Of a stretch of DNA of 64,000 bases, positions 34,829 through 43,769 are shown piece after piece; within the stretch, counting starts at the first letter, position 1, and the number at the start of each line of letters is the position of its first letter. The stretch comes from Mesorhizobium plurifarium (lineage in GTDB: Bacteria > Pseudomonadota > Alphaproteobacteria > Rhizobiales > Rhizobiaceae), in assembly GCA_000824785.1 (NCBI GenBank), contig CCNB01000004.1, positions 291,890 through 355,889 of the forward strand, in the 5' to 3' direction. A program made the position numbers and the translations under genes. Under the pieces are notes generated by a model. That model ran no database searches, was not told the DNA's origin, and was given only the letters and a program-made list of their open reading frames with translations.

Positions 34829-35779
34829 CTACTCCGCCGGCTCCGCCCTCGCCTCCGGCAATCCAGGCTTGCCCGCCTGTGACGGATTCCTCCGCACATA
34901 AGCCGCCTTCAGTGTCTCCGACGTGTCCCTTGAGCCGTCATGGCTCCAGCCTGGCGGCTGGATGAGGTAATTCAGCCGCTGCCCAAGCGTCAGCCCCGGC
35001 GCCAGCGCATCCTTGAACATGCCGATCCATTCGTGGAACGCCACCTTCAGCGGGTTGAAGGTGCCGATGTTCTTGACGATCCCGTAGCGCGGCCGGTCTT
35101 CCTCCAACTCCGCGACGAAGGTCCCGAACATACGGTCCCAGATGATCAGCGTGCCGGCATAGTTGGCGTCGAGATAGCGCGGATTGGTGGCGTGGTGGAC
35201 GCGGTGGTGCGAGGGCGTGTTGAAGATGAGCTCGAACCAGCCCCACATCTTGCCGATCGTCTCGGTGTGGATCCAGAACTGCCAGACGAGGTTGAAGCCG
35301 AAGACGAAGGCGATCACCGCCGGATGGAAGCCGGCGAGCACCAGCGGTGCCTGCAGGATAAAGGTGAAGGTGAACAGGCCGGTCCAGCTCTGCCTCAGCG
35401 CCGTCGAAAGATTGTAGTGCTGGCTGGAGTGATGGTTGACGTGCTCGGCCCACACCCAGCGCACCCGGTGCGCGATGCGGTGATAGACATAGTAGCGCAA
35501 ATCATCGAGCAGGAAGGCGGCGACGAACACCCAGATCGACAGGCCGAGATTGAAGAAGCGGAACTGCCACAGCCACAGCAGCGCCCAATAGGACACGACG
35601 CCGAGCAGCAGGCCTGCGACGACATTGCCGGTCCCCATCATCAGGCTGGTCAGCGTGTCGCGCGTCTCGAACGATCCCTTGGCGCGCCCGGTGCGCACCA
35701 GCCACAGCTCGATCAGGATCGCCGCGACGAAGAACGGGATCGCAAGCTGGGTGACCTGGGGGAAATTATACTGATCCAT
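34829..35779 (-). CDS. Fatty acid hydroxylase/sterol desaturase superfamily protein
   Basis: The 316-residue integral membrane di-iron enzyme has the eight-histidine pattern: HRIAH in YVYHRIAH, HVNHHSSQH, an additional His in FWIHTE, and HHRVHH. About five transmembrane helices surround these motifs. The superfamily hydroxylates or desaturates fatty acids, sterols, carotenoids and hopanoid-related lipids; the substrate here is unknown. The start at 35779 overlaps the upstream gene's stop in TGATG, so the two are coupled. Confidence 0.88.
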   Translation of the reverse strand: MDQYNFPQVTQLAIPFFVAAILIELWLVRTGRAKGSFETRDTLTSLMMGTGNVVAGLLLGVVSYWALLWLWQFRFFNLGLSIWVFVAAFLLDDLRYYVYHRIAHRVRWVWAEHVNHHSSQHYNLSTALRQSWTGLFTFTFILQAPLVLAGFHPAVIAFVFGFNLVWQFWIHTETIGKMWGWFELIFNTPSHHRVHHATNPRYLDANYAGTLIIWDRMFGTFVAELEEDRPRYGIVKNIGTFNPLKVAFHEWIGMFKDALAPGLTLGQRLNYLIQPPGWSHDGSRDTSETLKAAYVRRNPSQAGKPGLPEARAEPAE

Positions 35780-36204
35780 CACGCCGCCTTCCGGATTCGA
35801 TCGTGGCCCTGCAATGCCGCCGCCACGGCCAGGGCGCCGGCTTCGTCGGCAAAGACGAAACTGCCGCCTTTCCAGGTGAAATCACTAAGCCGCAGCGAGA
35901 CCGCATTGCCTTCCCTCGCCAGCGCCAGAATGTCGTGCGGCGTGACGATACGCGTCAGAAAACAGTCGCCTATGCTCTGGACGATGCCACAACGCTGCGG
36001 GCCGAGATCGAGAAAGGCGGTATGGTTGTCGGCTGTCAGCCGCACGGCGCCCGGCCTTTCGTCGGGAAAATCCTCGGCAAAGCGTGCAAGAGCCTGATCT
36101 GCGCCAGCAAGTGTCACGGTTGTCGTGCCGCCGGTGAAATGCACGGCCGCGACCGACAACGCGATGCCGAACACGACAAGAACGACCAGGACTGGCAGGC
36201 TCAT
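35779..36204 (-). CDS. Membrane-anchored protein of unknown function
   Basis: The 141-residue product has an N-terminal hydrophobic helix (about residues 3-22), then a small alpha/beta domain with two cysteines (QRCGIVQ, GDCFLTR) that may form a disulfide. It includes LSDFTWKGGSFVFADEAGA near the end. I do not recognise the family. Coupling to the lipid hydroxylase downstream suggests a shared task. Confidence 0.7.
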   Translation of the reverse strand: MSLPVLVVLVVFGIALSVAAVHFTGGTTTVTLAGADQALARFAEDFPDERPGAVRLTADNHTAFLDLGPQRCGIVQSIGDCFLTRIVTPHDILALAREGNAVSLRLSDFTWKGGSFVFADEAGALAVAAALQGHDRIRKAA

Positions 36205-36286
36205 GGAAAGGCGGCTCCTCCGGCGGCCCGCATTTCTGTGACGCGAGTCCGCCTGGACGGAATCCCTAGCATGATTGACGTTTACG

Positions 36287-37153
36287 TCAAAGGGGCGTCC
36301 AGCCCCGCATCGCGTGACGCAGGAGCAGCCAGTGCCGGCGCAGGATGGAGAGCGCTACCGTCCTGCTGGGCGCCGAACTGCCCGCCTTTTCCATCTTGTC
36401 GAGATAGGCGCGCGTCAGCGCCAGCGGCAGGAAGGCCGGGCGTAGCGAAACCGGAAGCGCCGGCGCAGCTTTCTCGAAAGCATTGAGATGCTCCCGCGCC
36501 AGCGCGATCATCGCCGCCACCGCCCGCTCCGCAGCAGCCCCGCCCTCTCCCTTGACGAACTCTTCCGGCGCCGTGCCGGCTGCCGCCAGTATATCGGCGG
36601 GCACAAAGCACTGGCCGCGCCGACGGTGCAACGGCAGCAGAAGCAGCAGCCCGGTGATGGCCTGGGCGCAGCCCGCTCGACCTGCCAGCTCGGCAAAGCC
36701 CGGCGCCGCGGCCGGATCGAGCACCATCGCCGCAAGCTGGATCAGCGCCGCGGCCGTTTCGCCGCAATAGCCCTCGAGGTCGGTCCGCGACGGCATCGGA
36801 TCGTCATAGAGATCGAAGATCCGCGCCTCGAGCATGTTCTCGAAGGCGGCCTTCGGCAGGTGGTTGGCAGCGATCGTCGCGCGCAGCGCATCGGCGGCCG
36901 GATGGCCTGTCTCGGCATCCCCGGAGGCCGAAACGACGTCCCGCCACCATTGCAGCCTGACTTCACCCGGCAGCGGCTCGTGGATGCGATCGCGCACGCT
37001 CGCGACTTCGGCGTTGAAGGCGTAGAGCGCGAGCAGCGCGTCACGCTTGTCGGCCGGCGCGTAGAGCGCCGACAGGTACCGGTCATGGTCGGCTGAGCGC
37101 ACCGCATCCATGACGACGTCGCCATTCTTGACGGTGGTGGACGTGTTGGCCAT
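36287..37153 (-). CDS. Squalene/phytoene synthase-family protein, NDUFAF6-like
   Basis: This 288-residue protein has the overall helical fold of trans-isoprenyl diphosphate synthases (ALYAFNAEVASVRD, LQWWRDVV, EGYCGETAAAL). The two catalytic DxxxD aspartate motifs needed for prenyl condensation are not intact. The best-known degenerate relative is mitochondrial complex I assembly factor NDUFAF6, which is often annotated as phytoene synthase in rhizobia. No carotenoid genes are nearby. It directly abuts the Mth938-domain gene, and both lie downstream of secDF. Confidence 0.82.
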   Translation of the reverse strand: MANTSTTVKNGDVVMDAVRSADHDRYLSALYAPADKRDALLALYAFNAEVASVRDRIHEPLPGEVRLQWWRDVVSASGDAETGHPAADALRATIAANHLPKAAFENMLEARIFDLYDDPMPSRTDLEGYCGETAAALIQLAAMVLDPAAAPGFAELAGRAGCAQAITGLLLLLPLHRRRGQCFVPADILAAAGTAPEEFVKGEGGAAAERAVAAMIALAREHLNAFEKAAPALPVSLRPAFLPLALTRAYLDKMEKAGSSAPSRTVALSILRRHWLLLRHAMRGWTPL

Positions 37154-37543
37154 TCAGTCGACGGCGATCAGCGCGGCCGCGACGGCGCGATCTTCGGCGA
37201 GCAGGACATTGTAGGTCCGCACCGCCGCTCCGGTAGACATCGGGTCGGCCGAGATGCCGGCTTCCTTGAGCGCGGCACGCAGAGGCGCCGGCAGCGGCCG
37301 CAAATCCTTGCCCATGCCGACCAGCAGGATCTCCACCTTGCCGGCCTCGGCGAACAGCCTGTCGAAATCCGCGGCCCTCAACGCCAGCGGATCGGTCGGC
37401 TCCCAGCCATGGATGCCCGACGGCAGGACGAGCAATGAGCCGCGATGCGACATGTCGGCAAAGCGGAAGCCGCCATTGCCATAGGCTTCGATCGGCGCCT
37501 TGCCGGGGAAATGCGCCTCGCGGATGATGATGCCTTTGGCCAT
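37154..37543 (-). CDS. Mth938/DUF498-domain protein, NDUFAF3-like
   Basis: The 129-residue protein shows the pattern IEAYGNGGFRFADMSHRGSL followed by LLVGMGKDLRPLP and GAAVRTYNVL, the core of the Mth938-like family that includes the mitochondrial complex I assembly factor NDUFAF3. Its stop codon is immediately followed by the start of the NDUFAF6-like gene, with zero gap. A role in respiratory complex or membrane protein assembly is inferred from homologues. Confidence 0.85.
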   Translation of the reverse strand: MAKGIIIREAHFPGKAPIEAYGNGGFRFADMSHRGSLLVLPSGIHGWEPTDPLALRAADFDRLFAEAGKVEILLVGMGKDLRPLPAPLRAALKEAGISADPMSTGAAVRTYNVLLAEDRAVAAALIAVD

Positions 37544-37552
37544 GGGTCTAGA

Positions 37553-37647
37553 GCATGATGCCGAAAAGTCTGGAGCGGTTTTCCGACGACATCATGCCCT
37601 ATCCCTTTGATTGGGATGATTTCAGGTCGACTCGACTTGAAATCATC
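37553..37647. repeat. Two RIME-like palindromes between secDF and the Mth938 gene
   Basis: The first palindrome has arms GCATGATG (37553-37560) and CATCATGC (37590-37597) with inner GAAAA/TTTTC. The second has arms GATGATTTCA (37615-37624) and TGAAATCATC (37638-37647) around a near-palindromic GGTCGA-C-TCGACT core. Both match the rhizobial intergenic mosaic element style. Confidence 0.7.
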
Positions 37648-37658
37648 CGGCATTGGCG

Positions 37659-40208
37659 TCAGGTCGTCACGGCCTTGCCGTTCACCGGCTTCTTCTCCTC
37701 TTCGGTCGCGGCCTGCGGCCGCAACCGGAACAGGATCAGCAGCGGCGCGGCGATGAAGATCGACGAGTAGGTGCCGAAGATCACGCCGAACAGCATTGCC
37801 ATCGTGAAGGAGCGGATCACCTCGCCGCCGAACAGCACGAGCGCGAGCAGCGCCAGGATGGTGGTGACCGACGTCAGCGTGGTTCTGGACAGCGTCTCGT
37901 TGATGGCGTTGTTCAACAGCTGCGGCAGCGGCATCTTCTTGTATCTTCGAAGATCCTCGCGGACGCGGTCATAGACGACGATCGTGTCGTTCAGCGAATA
38001 GCCGATGATGGTCAGGATAGCCGCCAGCGACGACTGGTTGAACTCCAGCCCTGTCAGCACGAAGAAGCCGATGGTCATCACCACGTCGTGCACCGTGGCG
38101 ATGATGGCGCCGACGGCGAACTGCCATTCGAAACGGAACCAGACATAAAGCAGGATGCCGACCAGCGCGATCAGCATGGCGATCGTGCCCTGCTTGGCAA
38201 GTTCGCCGGACACCGTCGGGCCGACCACCTCGACGCGGCGGAAATCGTACTGGTCCTGCAGTTCGCCCCGCACCTTGTCGATCACGGTCTGCTCGGCATT
38301 CTCGCCGGCCTCCTGCGTGCCGACGCGGATCAGCACGTCGTTCGGAGCACCGAACTGCTGCACCTGGATCTCGCCTATATTGAGCTCGGACAGCCTCTTG
38401 CGGATGTCGCCGAGATCGGCGTCGCCCTTCTTGGACTGCACCTCGATCATCGAGCCGCCCTTGAAGTCGATGCCGTAATTAATGTCGATGGTCAGGAAGC
38501 CGACGACCGACAGGATCGACAACAGGCTGGACAAGGCGAAGGTCCAGCGGCGGATACCCATGAACGGGATCTTCGTGCCCGGCGGAATGAAGGTGACCGG
38601 GGCGCGCGGCAGTTCCTTCGGCCGTGCGCGGCGCAGCCAGATCGACACCAGCATGCGGGTGAAGGTGAAGGCGGTGAAGACCGTGGTCAGAATGCCGATC
38701 GCGTAGGTGATGGCAAAACCCTTGACCGGTCCGGTGCCGAGCCAGAACAGCACCACCGTGGCGATCAGCGAGGTGACGTTGGAGTCCACGATCGTCGCCA
38801 GCGCTTTGGAAAAGCCCGTATCGATCGCCTGAATCACCGAGCGGCCAAGCCGTCGCTCCTCGCGGATGCGCTCATAGATCAGAACGTTGGAGTCCACCGC
38901 CATGCCGATGGTGAGCACGATACCGGCGATGCCTGGCAAGGTCAGCGTCGCGCCCAGCAGCGACAGCACGGCCACGATCATCGCCACGTGGACCGCGAGC
39001 GCGATGTTGGCGAGGAAGCCGAGGAAGCCGTAGGCGACGAACATGAAGGCGACGACGAGGATCGAGCCGATGATGCCGGCGACCTTGCCGGCATGGATCG
39101 AGTCCTGGCCAAGGCCCGGACCGACGGTGCGCTCTTCGATCACCGTCAGCTTCGCCGGCAGCGCACCCGCACGCAGAAGAACCGCGAGATCGTTCGCGCT
39201 TTCGGCAGTGAAGTTGCCGGAAATCTGGCCGGAACCACCGAGAATCGGTTCGCGAATTTGCGGGGCTGAAATAACCTGATTGTCGAGGATGATGGCAAAG
39301 CGCTTACCGACATTTGCTGCCGTCGCTTGGCCGAACCGGGTCGCACCTCTGGAGTTGAAGGTGAATGAAACGACCGGCTCGTTGGTCCGGGAATCATACG
39401 TTGCCGAGGCCTTGGCAAGGTCTTCGCCTGAAACGAGAACGCGGTTTTCGATCAGGTAGGGAACCGGCGGATCGTCTTGCGAATATAGGACAGATGATCC
39501 GCTTGGCGGCCGATTCTTGATCGCATCCTGCACCGGCATCGACTCGTCGACCATCTGGAAGGTCAGCTTGGCTGTCTGGCCGATGATCTCCTTCAGCCTT
39601 TGCGGATCCTGCAGACCCGGCACCTGGACAAGGATACGGTCGTCTCCCTGCCGCTGCACGATCGGCTCTGTGGTGCCCAATTCGTTGACGCGACGTTCGA
39701 CGACTTCGATAGACTGCGCCAGCGCGGACGAGGTGCGAAATTTTATGCCGGCGTCGGTAACGGTGAATTTGAGTACGCCGGGTTCGGAATCATCCAGCGC
39801 CATCTCCTGGATAGAGCCGCCCGAGAACAGGCCAGCAGCGACAGGAGCCGTCAGCGGTTTCAAGGCATTCTTGGCTGCTTCGATCTGGGTCGGATCCGTG
39901 ATGCGAACCTGCACGGTTCGGCCAGTCCCGCCCAGGCCAGTGTATTGAATCTTGGCCTCGCGCAGCAGGGTCCGGATTTCGTCACGCGCGGTTTCCAATT
40001 GTGCCTTGGTCAGGTCGTTCTGATCCATCTGGAGCAGGATGTGCGAACCGCCCTGAAGGTCGAGGCCGAGCGTCATCTGCCGCTTCGGCACCCAGTTCGG
40101 CAGTTGCGCCAGCATGCTTGCTGGGAAGAGGTTGGGCGCGGCGAGGATCACTGTGATGGCCACGGCGAGCCAGATCAGGATCATCTTCAGGCGCGAGAAA
40201 TAGAGCAT
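37659..40208 (-). CDS. secDF: Protein translocase subunit SecDF (fused)
   Basis: The 849-residue fusion combines SecD (about residues 1-535) and SecF (about 545-849). Each half has six predicted transmembrane helices and a periplasmic domain. Conserved motifs include LGLDLQGGSH in SecD and INYGIDFKGGSMIE in SecF, with the helix-4 aspartates in GMAVDSNVLIYERI and GYSLNDTIVVYDRVRE that conduct protons. SecDF pulls preproteins out of the Sec channel using the proton gradient. It is downstream of a truncated SecD paralogue and yajC, all on the same strand. Confidence 0.97.
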   Translation of the reverse strand: MLYFSRLKMILIWLAVAITVILAAPNLFPASMLAQLPNWVPKRQMTLGLDLQGGSHILLQMDQNDLTKAQLETARDEIRTLLREAKIQYTGLGGTGRTVQVRITDPTQIEAAKNALKPLTAPVAAGLFSGGSIQEMALDDSEPGVLKFTVTDAGIKFRTSSALAQSIEVVERRVNELGTTEPIVQRQGDDRILVQVPGLQDPQRLKEIIGQTAKLTFQMVDESMPVQDAIKNRPPSGSSVLYSQDDPPVPYLIENRVLVSGEDLAKASATYDSRTNEPVVSFTFNSRGATRFGQATAANVGKRFAIILDNQVISAPQIREPILGGSGQISGNFTAESANDLAVLLRAGALPAKLTVIEERTVGPGLGQDSIHAGKVAGIIGSILVVAFMFVAYGFLGFLANIALAVHVAMIVAVLSLLGATLTLPGIAGIVLTIGMAVDSNVLIYERIREERRLGRSVIQAIDTGFSKALATIVDSNVTSLIATVVLFWLGTGPVKGFAITYAIGILTTVFTAFTFTRMLVSIWLRRARPKELPRAPVTFIPPGTKIPFMGIRRWTFALSSLLSILSVVGFLTIDINYGIDFKGGSMIEVQSKKGDADLGDIRKRLSELNIGEIQVQQFGAPNDVLIRVGTQEAGENAEQTVIDKVRGELQDQYDFRRVEVVGPTVSGELAKQGTIAMLIALVGILLYVWFRFEWQFAVGAIIATVHDVVMTIGFFVLTGLEFNQSSLAAILTIIGYSLNDTIVVYDRVREDLRRYKKMPLPQLLNNAINETLSRTTLTSVTTILALLALVLFGGEVIRSFTMAMLFGVIFGTYSSIFIAAPLLILFRLRPQAATEEEKKPVNGKAVTT

Positions 40209-40297
40209 TCGTTCTTATCCGTTCAGGCGTACAAGCGGCAGCGTTCCGCCATCGGCTCGGTTGTCAGCTATGGTTATCGTTGCGACCACGGCCGGCC

Positions 40298-41311
40298 CTA
40301 TCGTGCTTCCTCGACGATTGTCAATCTCGCCGGCAGCGCGCCGGTGCGGAACAACAGGGCTAATTCCTTGGCGCTTTGGGCTGTGAAATTGCCCGATATC
40401 TGCACGGTGCCGTGCTCGATGGGCTCCCGGATGATAGGCGCTGAAATCACCTGACCGTCCAAAATCACCGCAAATGGCTTGCCGATATTGCGCGTGGTCG
40501 CCCACTTGAAACGTTGTGTACCCTTGGAATCGAGCCGGAATGCGACGATAAACTGTCCTGTCGAGCTGTCGTGGGTCGCTTTCGCGTCCAGCACGCTGTC
40601 ACCCGAGACAAGCACCCGGTCTTCGACCAGATAGGGAACTGGCGGTTCATCCGGCGTGTACAACACCGTTGAACCGGCAGGCGCCTGGCCATTGACCGCA
40701 TCGTCCACAGGCATCGAAGTGTCAACCAATTGGAAGCTCAGTCGGCCCTGCCGAGCGAGGGTTTGCGCCAGGCTGTGCAAATCCGCGACGGCTGGCGCCT
40801 GAACCAGTATGCCGCCATCCGTCAACTGGACCCCCGGATCGGCCACGCCAAGTTCATTGAGGCGATTCTTGATAACCTCGATCGACTGTGTGAGCGCGGC
40901 AGAGGTTTGATACTTCGCGCCGGCATCGGTCATGGTGAGCTTCAACAGGCCAGGCTCGCTGTCGTCCAGCGCGAACTCCTGGACCGGGCCTTCCTTGCCG
41001 GCGATAGGATCGACTACTGCCTTGAGTGCCGCTTTGGCGGCCTCGACTTGCGCGGGATCGCCAATGCGCAGTTGAACCGTGGGGCCCGATACGACAAGGC
41101 CGTTGTAGCTGATCTTGGGTTCTGCATCGCGAAGCAGCGTCCTGATCTGGTCGCGCATTGCTTCCAGCCGCCGGCTTCTTACCTGGTCCGTATCCAGGCG
41201 AAACACAATATGCGCACCGGGCACCGCGGCCAGGACATTCGGCGCGCCGAAGACCATCGAGAGCAGGGCAATCCCGATCAAAATGACCCTCAGGCGCGAA
41301 AGATAGACCAT
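40298..41311 (-). CDS. Truncated SecD paralogue with only TM1 and the P1 periplasmic domain
   Basis: This 337-residue protein aligns with residues 1 to about 330 of the neighbouring SecDF. Shared landmarks include LDDSEPG, QSIEV..NELG, DxPPVPYLxExRVLVSG, VISAPxIREPI and QISGNFTA. It ends at PARLTIVEEAR, where SecDF enters TM2. It lacks the conserved GLDLQGG segment after TM1 and all later helices, so it cannot be a proton-driven motor. The frame is intact with no internal stop, which argues for a functional gene, possibly a P1-head helper or regulator. It arose most simply by tandem duplication followed by loss of the 3' half. Confidence 0.85.
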   Translation of the reverse strand: MVYLSRLRVILIGIALLSMVFGAPNVLAAVPGAHIVFRLDTDQVRSRRLEAMRDQIRTLLRDAEPKISYNGLVVSGPTVQLRIGDPAQVEAAKAALKAVVDPIAGKEGPVQEFALDDSEPGLLKLTMTDAGAKYQTSAALTQSIEVIKNRLNELGVADPGVQLTDGGILVQAPAVADLHSLAQTLARQGRLSFQLVDTSMPVDDAVNGQAPAGSTVLYTPDEPPVPYLVEDRVLVSGDSVLDAKATHDSSTGQFIVAFRLDSKGTQRFKWATTRNIGKPFAVILDGQVISAPIIREPIEHGTVQISGNFTAQSAKELALLFRTGALPARLTIVEEAR

Positions 41312-41363
41312 ATGCCGCCGTTCGTCAGAACCCTGCCCGCGGCCATCGCCGCTGGGATTTCGC

Positions 41364-41699
41364 CTACTTCTTGGCGTTCTGGTTCGCCACCGGTTCGCCC
41401 TTGACGCGCACGTCCGAGATCGTCGAGCGCAACGCGGTCACCTTGGTGCCGCCAAGGTCGATCTCCAGCTCATTGTCGTCGATCACCTTGGTCACCTTGC
41501 CGATGAAGCCGCCACCGGTCACCACCGTGTCGCCGCGGCGCACCGCCGTCAGCATTTCCTGGCGCTTCTTCAGCTGCGCGCGCTGCGGCCGGATGATCAG
41601 AAAATACATGATTACGAAAATCAGGACAAACGGCAAAATCGAGATGAACATGTCTGGCGAGGCGCCGACGCCCTGGGCGTATGCCGGTGTAACGAACAT
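41364..41699 (-). CDS. yajC: Preprotein translocase subunit YajC
   Basis: The 111-residue protein has one transmembrane helix (ILPFVLIFVIMYFLIIRPQ) followed by the YajC hallmark RPQRAQLKKRQEML and a short cytoplasmic domain with GDTVVTGGGFIGKV. It associates with SecDF. The start at 41699 is used because the family begins a few residues before the helix; the frame is open to 41801. Confidence 0.95.
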   Translation of the reverse strand: MFVTPAYAQGVGASPDMFISILPFVLIFVIMYFLIIRPQRAQLKKRQEMLTAVRRGDTVVTGGGFIGKVTKVIDDNELEIDLGGTKVTALRSTISDVRVKGEPVANQNAKK

Positions 41700-41966
41700 C
41701 AAGAAACTCCTGGGTGGTGAAATACCGCCGCGGTCGCCCCGCGAAAATTTGGCCGGAATATAGTCGCTAAACTTGCCAATGCAACTGCGCCGCCAGCCCA
41801 ATCCGTTGCTTTTCCAGCTGTTTGCGACGTGCTAGAGCGTCGCAGCGGAAGCCGCTTCGAGGCTGCCGAAAAGATCGTGCTCCAACAAAAGTTTGGACCT
41901 GGTTCTTGCAGCGATGTCATGGAAGCTGCTCCCGCACGCTGAAAGACCTCAACAAAAAGACCCCAA

Positions 41967-42839
41967 ATGACCGACAGCCTGGACGCCTTGAACAAGAAAC
42001 TCGACCGCCTGATCGAGGCGGTTTCCCGCCTCGCCCCACCGCCTGTGCCGCAAACCGACCTGTCGGTAGCCGACTGCTTCGTCTGGCAGGCGGAGCCCGG
42101 CTACCTGGAACCGGTTCGCAAGGTCAACCGCGTCGACATCGGCCTGATCCGCGGCGTCGACCGCGTGCGCGACATCCTGCTCGACAACACCGAGCGCTTC
42201 GCGTCCGGCTATGCGGCCAACAACGTGCTTTTGTGGGGCGCGCGCGGCATGGGCAAGTCCTCCCTGGTCAAGGCCGTGCATGCCACCGTCAACGCCTCCG
42301 ACAGGCTCGACCAGCCGCTGAAGCTGATCGAGATCCACCGCGAGGACATCGACACGCTGCCCAAGCTGATGGGCCTCCTGAAGGCGGCACCCTATCGGTT
42401 CATCCTGTTTTGCGACGACCTTTCCTTCGACCATGACGACACCTCCTACAAGTCGCTGAAGGCAGCGCTGGAAGGCGGCGTCGAGGGCCGCCCCACCAAC
42501 GTCATCTTCTACGCCACGTCCAACCGGCGGCATCTCTTGCCGCGCGACATGATCGACAATGAGCGCTCGACCGCGATCAATCCGTCGGAAGCGGTCGAGG
42601 AAAAAGTCTCGCTATCCGACCGTTTCGGCCTGTGGCTCGGCTTCCACAAATGCTCGCAGGACGAATATCTCGATATGATCGACGGCTATGTCCGCTATCA
42701 CGGCCTGACGATCGATCCCGAGCAGTTGCGCGCCGAGGCGCTGGAATGGGCAACGACGCGCGGCAGCCGTTCCGGACGCGTCGCCTGGCAGTTCACGCAG
42801 GACCTCGCCGGCCGGCTCGGCAAGCCGCTGAAGGATTGA
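41967..42839 (+). CDS. DUF815-type AAA ATPase
   Basis: This 290-residue cytoplasmic protein has Walker A WGARGMGKSSLVKA (about residues 90-103), Walker B FILFCDDLSFD (about 150), a sensor-1-like FYATSNRRHLLP (about 190) and a helical lid at the C-terminus (SGRVAWQFTQDLAG). DUF815 proteins are widespread in proteobacteria and have no settled function. It is divergent from yajC and convergent with the AraC regulator. Confidence 0.92.
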   Translation: MTDSLDALNKKLDRLIEAVSRLAPPPVPQTDLSVADCFVWQAEPGYLEPVRKVNRVDIGLIRGVDRVRDILLDNTERFASGYAANNVLLWGARGMGKSSLVKAVHATVNASDRLDQPLKLIEIHREDIDTLPKLMGLLKAAPYRFILFCDDLSFDHDDTSYKSLKAALEGGVEGRPTNVIFYATSNRRHLLPRDMIDNERSTAINPSEAVEEKVSLSDRFGLWLGFHKCSQDEYLDMIDGYVRYHGLTIDPEQLRAEALEWATTRGSRSGRVAWQFTQDLAGRLGKPLKD

Positions 42840-42842
42840 ATG

Positions 42843-43673
42843 TCACTTAGGAAGCTGCGCCCGCCGCAGATCACGTGGCGTCTGGCCAATCTCGCGGCGC
42901 ATCCAATGCGCCAGATGCGACTGGTGCGCGAAGCCGGTCAGCGCCGCAACCTCGCTCGTGCTGAGATCGCCTCGTCGCAGCAGGACGCATGCCCTTTCCA
43001 CGCGGCGTCGCAACACGTAGCGATGCAAGGTGACGCCCATCGCCGCCTTGAACCATGTGCGTAGATGCGAGCTGCTCGCGCCGGCGACCCGGCTCAGGCG
43101 ATCGATCGTGAGCGGGTCATGGAGAGCGGTCTCAATGTGTTCCAGGACACGCCTTAGCTGCGCGTCCGACAAGCGGTTCACGCGAATTACGTCCGGGCCG
43201 TCGAGGCCGAGCAGCCTCACCGCGAGCGCGGCGCCGATGCTGTCGGCAAACAAAGGGCCGCTCGGTGCGCCTGCGGCGAGATCGCTCTGCAATGCGCGGG
43301 CGAGATACTCGATGCGCTGATCGCGAAGCAGATGACGGGTGTCGAACCGCGATGTCTGCGCCTTGTCACCGAGTTCCGCGGCGACCCTTTCCATCAAGGC
43401 CGGCGGCAAGACGATCTCCATCGTCTCGAACGGCGTTTCGGCCTCGAAGCCGCCCTCCTCGCCGGCCGGCACCAGGTCAATATCGCCGGCGCGCCTGACG
43501 AAATATCGCCCGGCCTGATTGCAGTAGGAGCGCGTCGCAGCGCTCGCATGCACCATGACGCGATGATGTGGTGCCCGGGGCAGCCGATGCACACCTGCTT
43601 CCACATGCCGGGAAACCATCGTGACATCGCAAGGGGCCCGAGCGAATTGTGAAGGCATGCTCTCTCGATTCAT
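42843..43673 (-). CDS. AraC-family transcriptional regulator
   Basis: The 276-residue regulator has an N-terminal cupin-like sensing part (DIDLVPAGEEGGF) and a C-terminal double helix-turn-helix (LTIDRLSRVAGASSSHLRTWF and STSEVAALTGFAHQSHLAHW, about residues 190-265), the signature AraC/XylS arrangement. It is divergent from the epimerase-like gene with a short intergenic gap, so it probably controls that gene. The start at 43673 has AGG seven bases upstream. Confidence 0.9.
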   Translation of the reverse strand: MNRESMPSQFARAPCDVTMVSRHVEAGVHRLPRAPHHRVMVHASAATRSYCNQAGRYFVRRAGDIDLVPAGEEGGFEAETPFETMEIVLPPALMERVAAELGDKAQTSRFDTRHLLRDQRIEYLARALQSDLAAGAPSGPLFADSIGAALAVRLLGLDGPDVIRVNRLSDAQLRRVLEHIETALHDPLTIDRLSRVAGASSSHLRTWFKAAMGVTLHRYVLRRRVERACVLLRRGDLSTSEVAALTGFAHQSHLAHWMRREIGQTPRDLRRAQLPK

Positions 43674-43769
43674 GGCGAAACCTGCTCAAGATTTGGCAAT
43701 TCCCGCGCGATTTTCAACGCCGTGAAGCTGTACTCCCGCCTCTCCTTCAAACATGGAAGAGAGGTTGTC

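Noticed and set aside
36287..37153. Carotenoid or hopanoid phytoene/squalene synthase
   Set aside because: The aspartate-rich catalytic motifs are degenerate and no other isoprenoid genes are nearby; an NDUFAF6-like role fits better.
37653..39269. 538-codon plus-strand frame over secDF
   Set aside because: Antisense shadow of secDF with His/Asp/Arg-rich composition and no homology.
40298..41311. Frameshifted secD pseudogene
   Set aside because: The frame is intact from TM1 to the end, and no SecD-like remnant follows its stop in the 89 bp before secDF, so a shortened gene is the simpler reading.
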